Origin: Stenotrophomonas sp.
Lineage (GTDB): Bacteria; Pseudomonadota; Gammaproteobacteria; Xanthomonadales; Xanthomonadaceae
Assembly: GCA_003484865.1 (NCBI GenBank)
Contig: DMZT01000195.1
Coordinates: forward strand, 1-7,190
DNA length: 7,190 nt
Reading direction: 5' to 3'
Both the position numbers and the translations under genes were made by a program. The notes below the pieces were generated by a model, which saw only the letters and a list, made by a program, of their open reading frames with translations, was not told where the DNA came from and ran no database searches. Within the stretch, counting starts at the first letter, position 1; each line of letters opens with the position of its first letter. Positions 6,277-7,190 of this stretch are shown here, in pieces.

Positions 6277-7190
6277 GTGAATGGTTCCCCGCTTCTCGAA
6301 CGCGCCGACAACTTCTGTCGGCGTTTTGCATTGCAGGCCCCGATCCTGCTCGCACCGATGGCCGGCGCCTGCCCCGTGCCGCTGTCGGCCGCGCTGGCCA
6401 ATGCCGGCAGCATGGGCGCGATGGGCGCGGTGTTGTCGCAGCCGCAGGACATCGTGGCGTGGATGACCGATTTCCGTGCGCAGTCCGCCGGGCCGGCGCA
6501 GGTCAACGTCTGGATACCCGATCCGCTGCCATCGCGCGATGCCGATGCTGAAGCCGCGACACGCCGCTTTCTGGCGAAGTGGGGCCCGGAGGTGCCGGCC
6601 AGTGCCGCCGATGCGGGGCCGGCCGATCTCGATGCGCAGTTCGATGCCTTGATCGAGGCGCGCCCGGCGGTGGCCTCCACCATCATGGGCGTGTTTTCTC
6701 CGGCACAGGTGCAGCGCCTGAAAGACGTGGGCATTGCCTGGATCGCGTGTGCGACGACCTTGGCCGAAGCGCGTGCCGCGCAAGCGGCCGGCGCTGACGC
6801 GGTGGTCGCGCAGGGGTTCGAAGCGGGCGGCCATCGCGGCGCCTTCGATCCGGAGGCCGCCGAGCGCCAACTGGTCGGATTATTCGCGCTGCTGCCGCGG
6901 CTGGCCGATCATCTGGATATCCCGGTCATCGCGGCCGGTGGCATCGCTGATGGGCGCGGCATCGCGGCAGCCCTGACGCTCGGTGCCAGTGCGGTGCAGG
7001 TGGGCACCGCGTTCCTGCGCACCCCGGAGTGCCAGTTGAATCCGGCATGGTCACAGGCATTGGCGAACGCCGAACCGGAAGACACGTGGCCGACGCGCGC
7101 CTTCAGTGGTCGCCTCGGCCGTGGCCTGGCCACCGCGTATGTGCGCGCCGCGGCGTCTGCTGACGCACCACCGCCGCGGCCGTATCCGGT
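6277..7190 (+). CDS. Nitronate monooxygenase family flavoprotein (3' end outside window)
   Basis: The first 304 codons are open to the window edge with no stop. Members of this FMN-dependent TIM-barrel family (formerly 2-nitropropane dioxygenases) oxidise nitronates such as propionate 3-nitronate. Many members are uncharacterised, so substrate is unknown. Visible signatures in order are [19 protein letters not shown] (from about 23, flavin-binding first strand and loop) and [10 protein letters not shown] (179-188) with H186 as the likely catalytic base. [11 protein letters not shown] (216-226) and [12 protein letters not shown] (240-251) then supply the FMN-phosphate-binding glycines. Family members are usually about 320-360 residues, so most of the gene is present. 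I chose GTG at 6277 because the residues after it run without a break into the barrel and a TATGCT box lies just upstream. ATG at 6241 is the alternative and would add 12 residues. It follows ffh by 76 bp on the same strand, with its own apparent promoter. Confidence 0.9.
   Translation, partial: MNGSPLLERADNFCRRFALQAPILLAPMAGACPVPLSAALANAGSMGAMGAVLSQPQDIVAWMTDFRAQSAGPAQVNVWIPDPLPSRDADAEAATRRFLAKWGPEVPASAADAGPADLDAQFDALIEARPAVASTIMGVFSPAQVQRLKDVGIAWIACATTLAEARAAQAAGADAVVAQGFEAGGHRGAFDPEAAERQLVGLFALLPRLADHLDIPVIAAGGIADGRGIAAALTLGASAVQVGTAFLRTPECQLNPAWSQALANAEPEDTWPTRAFSGRLGRGLATAYVRAAASADAPPPRPYP
6299..6327 (+). terminator. Terminator-like hairpin inside the 5' end of the monooxygenase gene
   Basis: The arms CGCCGACA (6303-6310) and TGTCGGCG (6316-6323) are perfect complements around the loop ACTTC. 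Four Ts follow (6324-6327) and AA precedes at 6299-6300, the classical form of a short rho-independent terminator on the plus strand. It lies about 100 bp after the ffh stop codon, in codons 8-17 of the monooxygenase reading frame. It could end ffh readthrough, attenuate the downstream gene, or be chance. The T-run is short, so efficiency is uncertain. Confidence 0.45.

Noticed and set aside
4743..6734. Long open frame of 663 codons antisense to ffh
   Set aside because: Its composition (His-, Gln-, Arg- and Leu-rich low complexity) is typical of the complement of high-GC coding DNA, and it overlaps a gene whose identity is certain.

Overview
The window looks like ordinary chromosome from a high-GC gammaproteobacterium of the Xanthomonadaceae, most likely Stenotrophomonas or a close relative. 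The evidence is the very GC-rich codon use, the neighbouring ypjD and ffh genes transcribed apart from each other (an arrangement also known from Escherichia coli), and 21-bp palindromes with a GTAG tetranucleotide at one end. Palindromes of that design are the hallmark of the SMAG REP-like family described in Stenotrophomonas maltophilia. The species call is inference; no taxonomic marker such as 16S rRNA is present.

Layout, left to right. Positions 1-17 hold what looks like the right arm and T-run of a terminator whose left arm is outside the window. Positions 50-2113 (minus) encode a membrane-bound MHYT-GGDEF-EAL protein predicted to make and break cyclic di-GMP. A 148-bp divergent promoter region separates it from radA (2262-3641, plus), a DNA-repair and recombination ATPase. 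Between radA and the convergent ypjD gene lies a 254-bp gap. It is filled almost entirely by a composite REP array: two perfect inverted palindromes flank five degenerate 36-bp tandem units. ypjD (3896-4690, minus) encodes a CcsA-like polytopic membrane protein. A 130-bp divergent region follows, then ffh (4821-6200, plus), the signal recognition particle GTPase. The window ends inside a nitronate monooxygenase-like gene (from 6277, plus; 3' end missing).

The genes do not form one pathway. radA and ffh are housekeeping genes, ypjD is a conserved neighbour of ffh, and the c-di-GMP protein and the flavoenzyme are separate units. Each gene has, or plausibly has, its own promoter; TATNCT-type -10 boxes lie 20-45 bp before the starts of radA, ffh and the monooxygenase gene.

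I found no phage, insertion sequence, CRISPR, toxin-antitoxin or defence system, and no convincing undescribed system. The parts most worth a second look are the structure of the REP array and a terminator-like hairpin inside the first codons of the monooxygenase gene.
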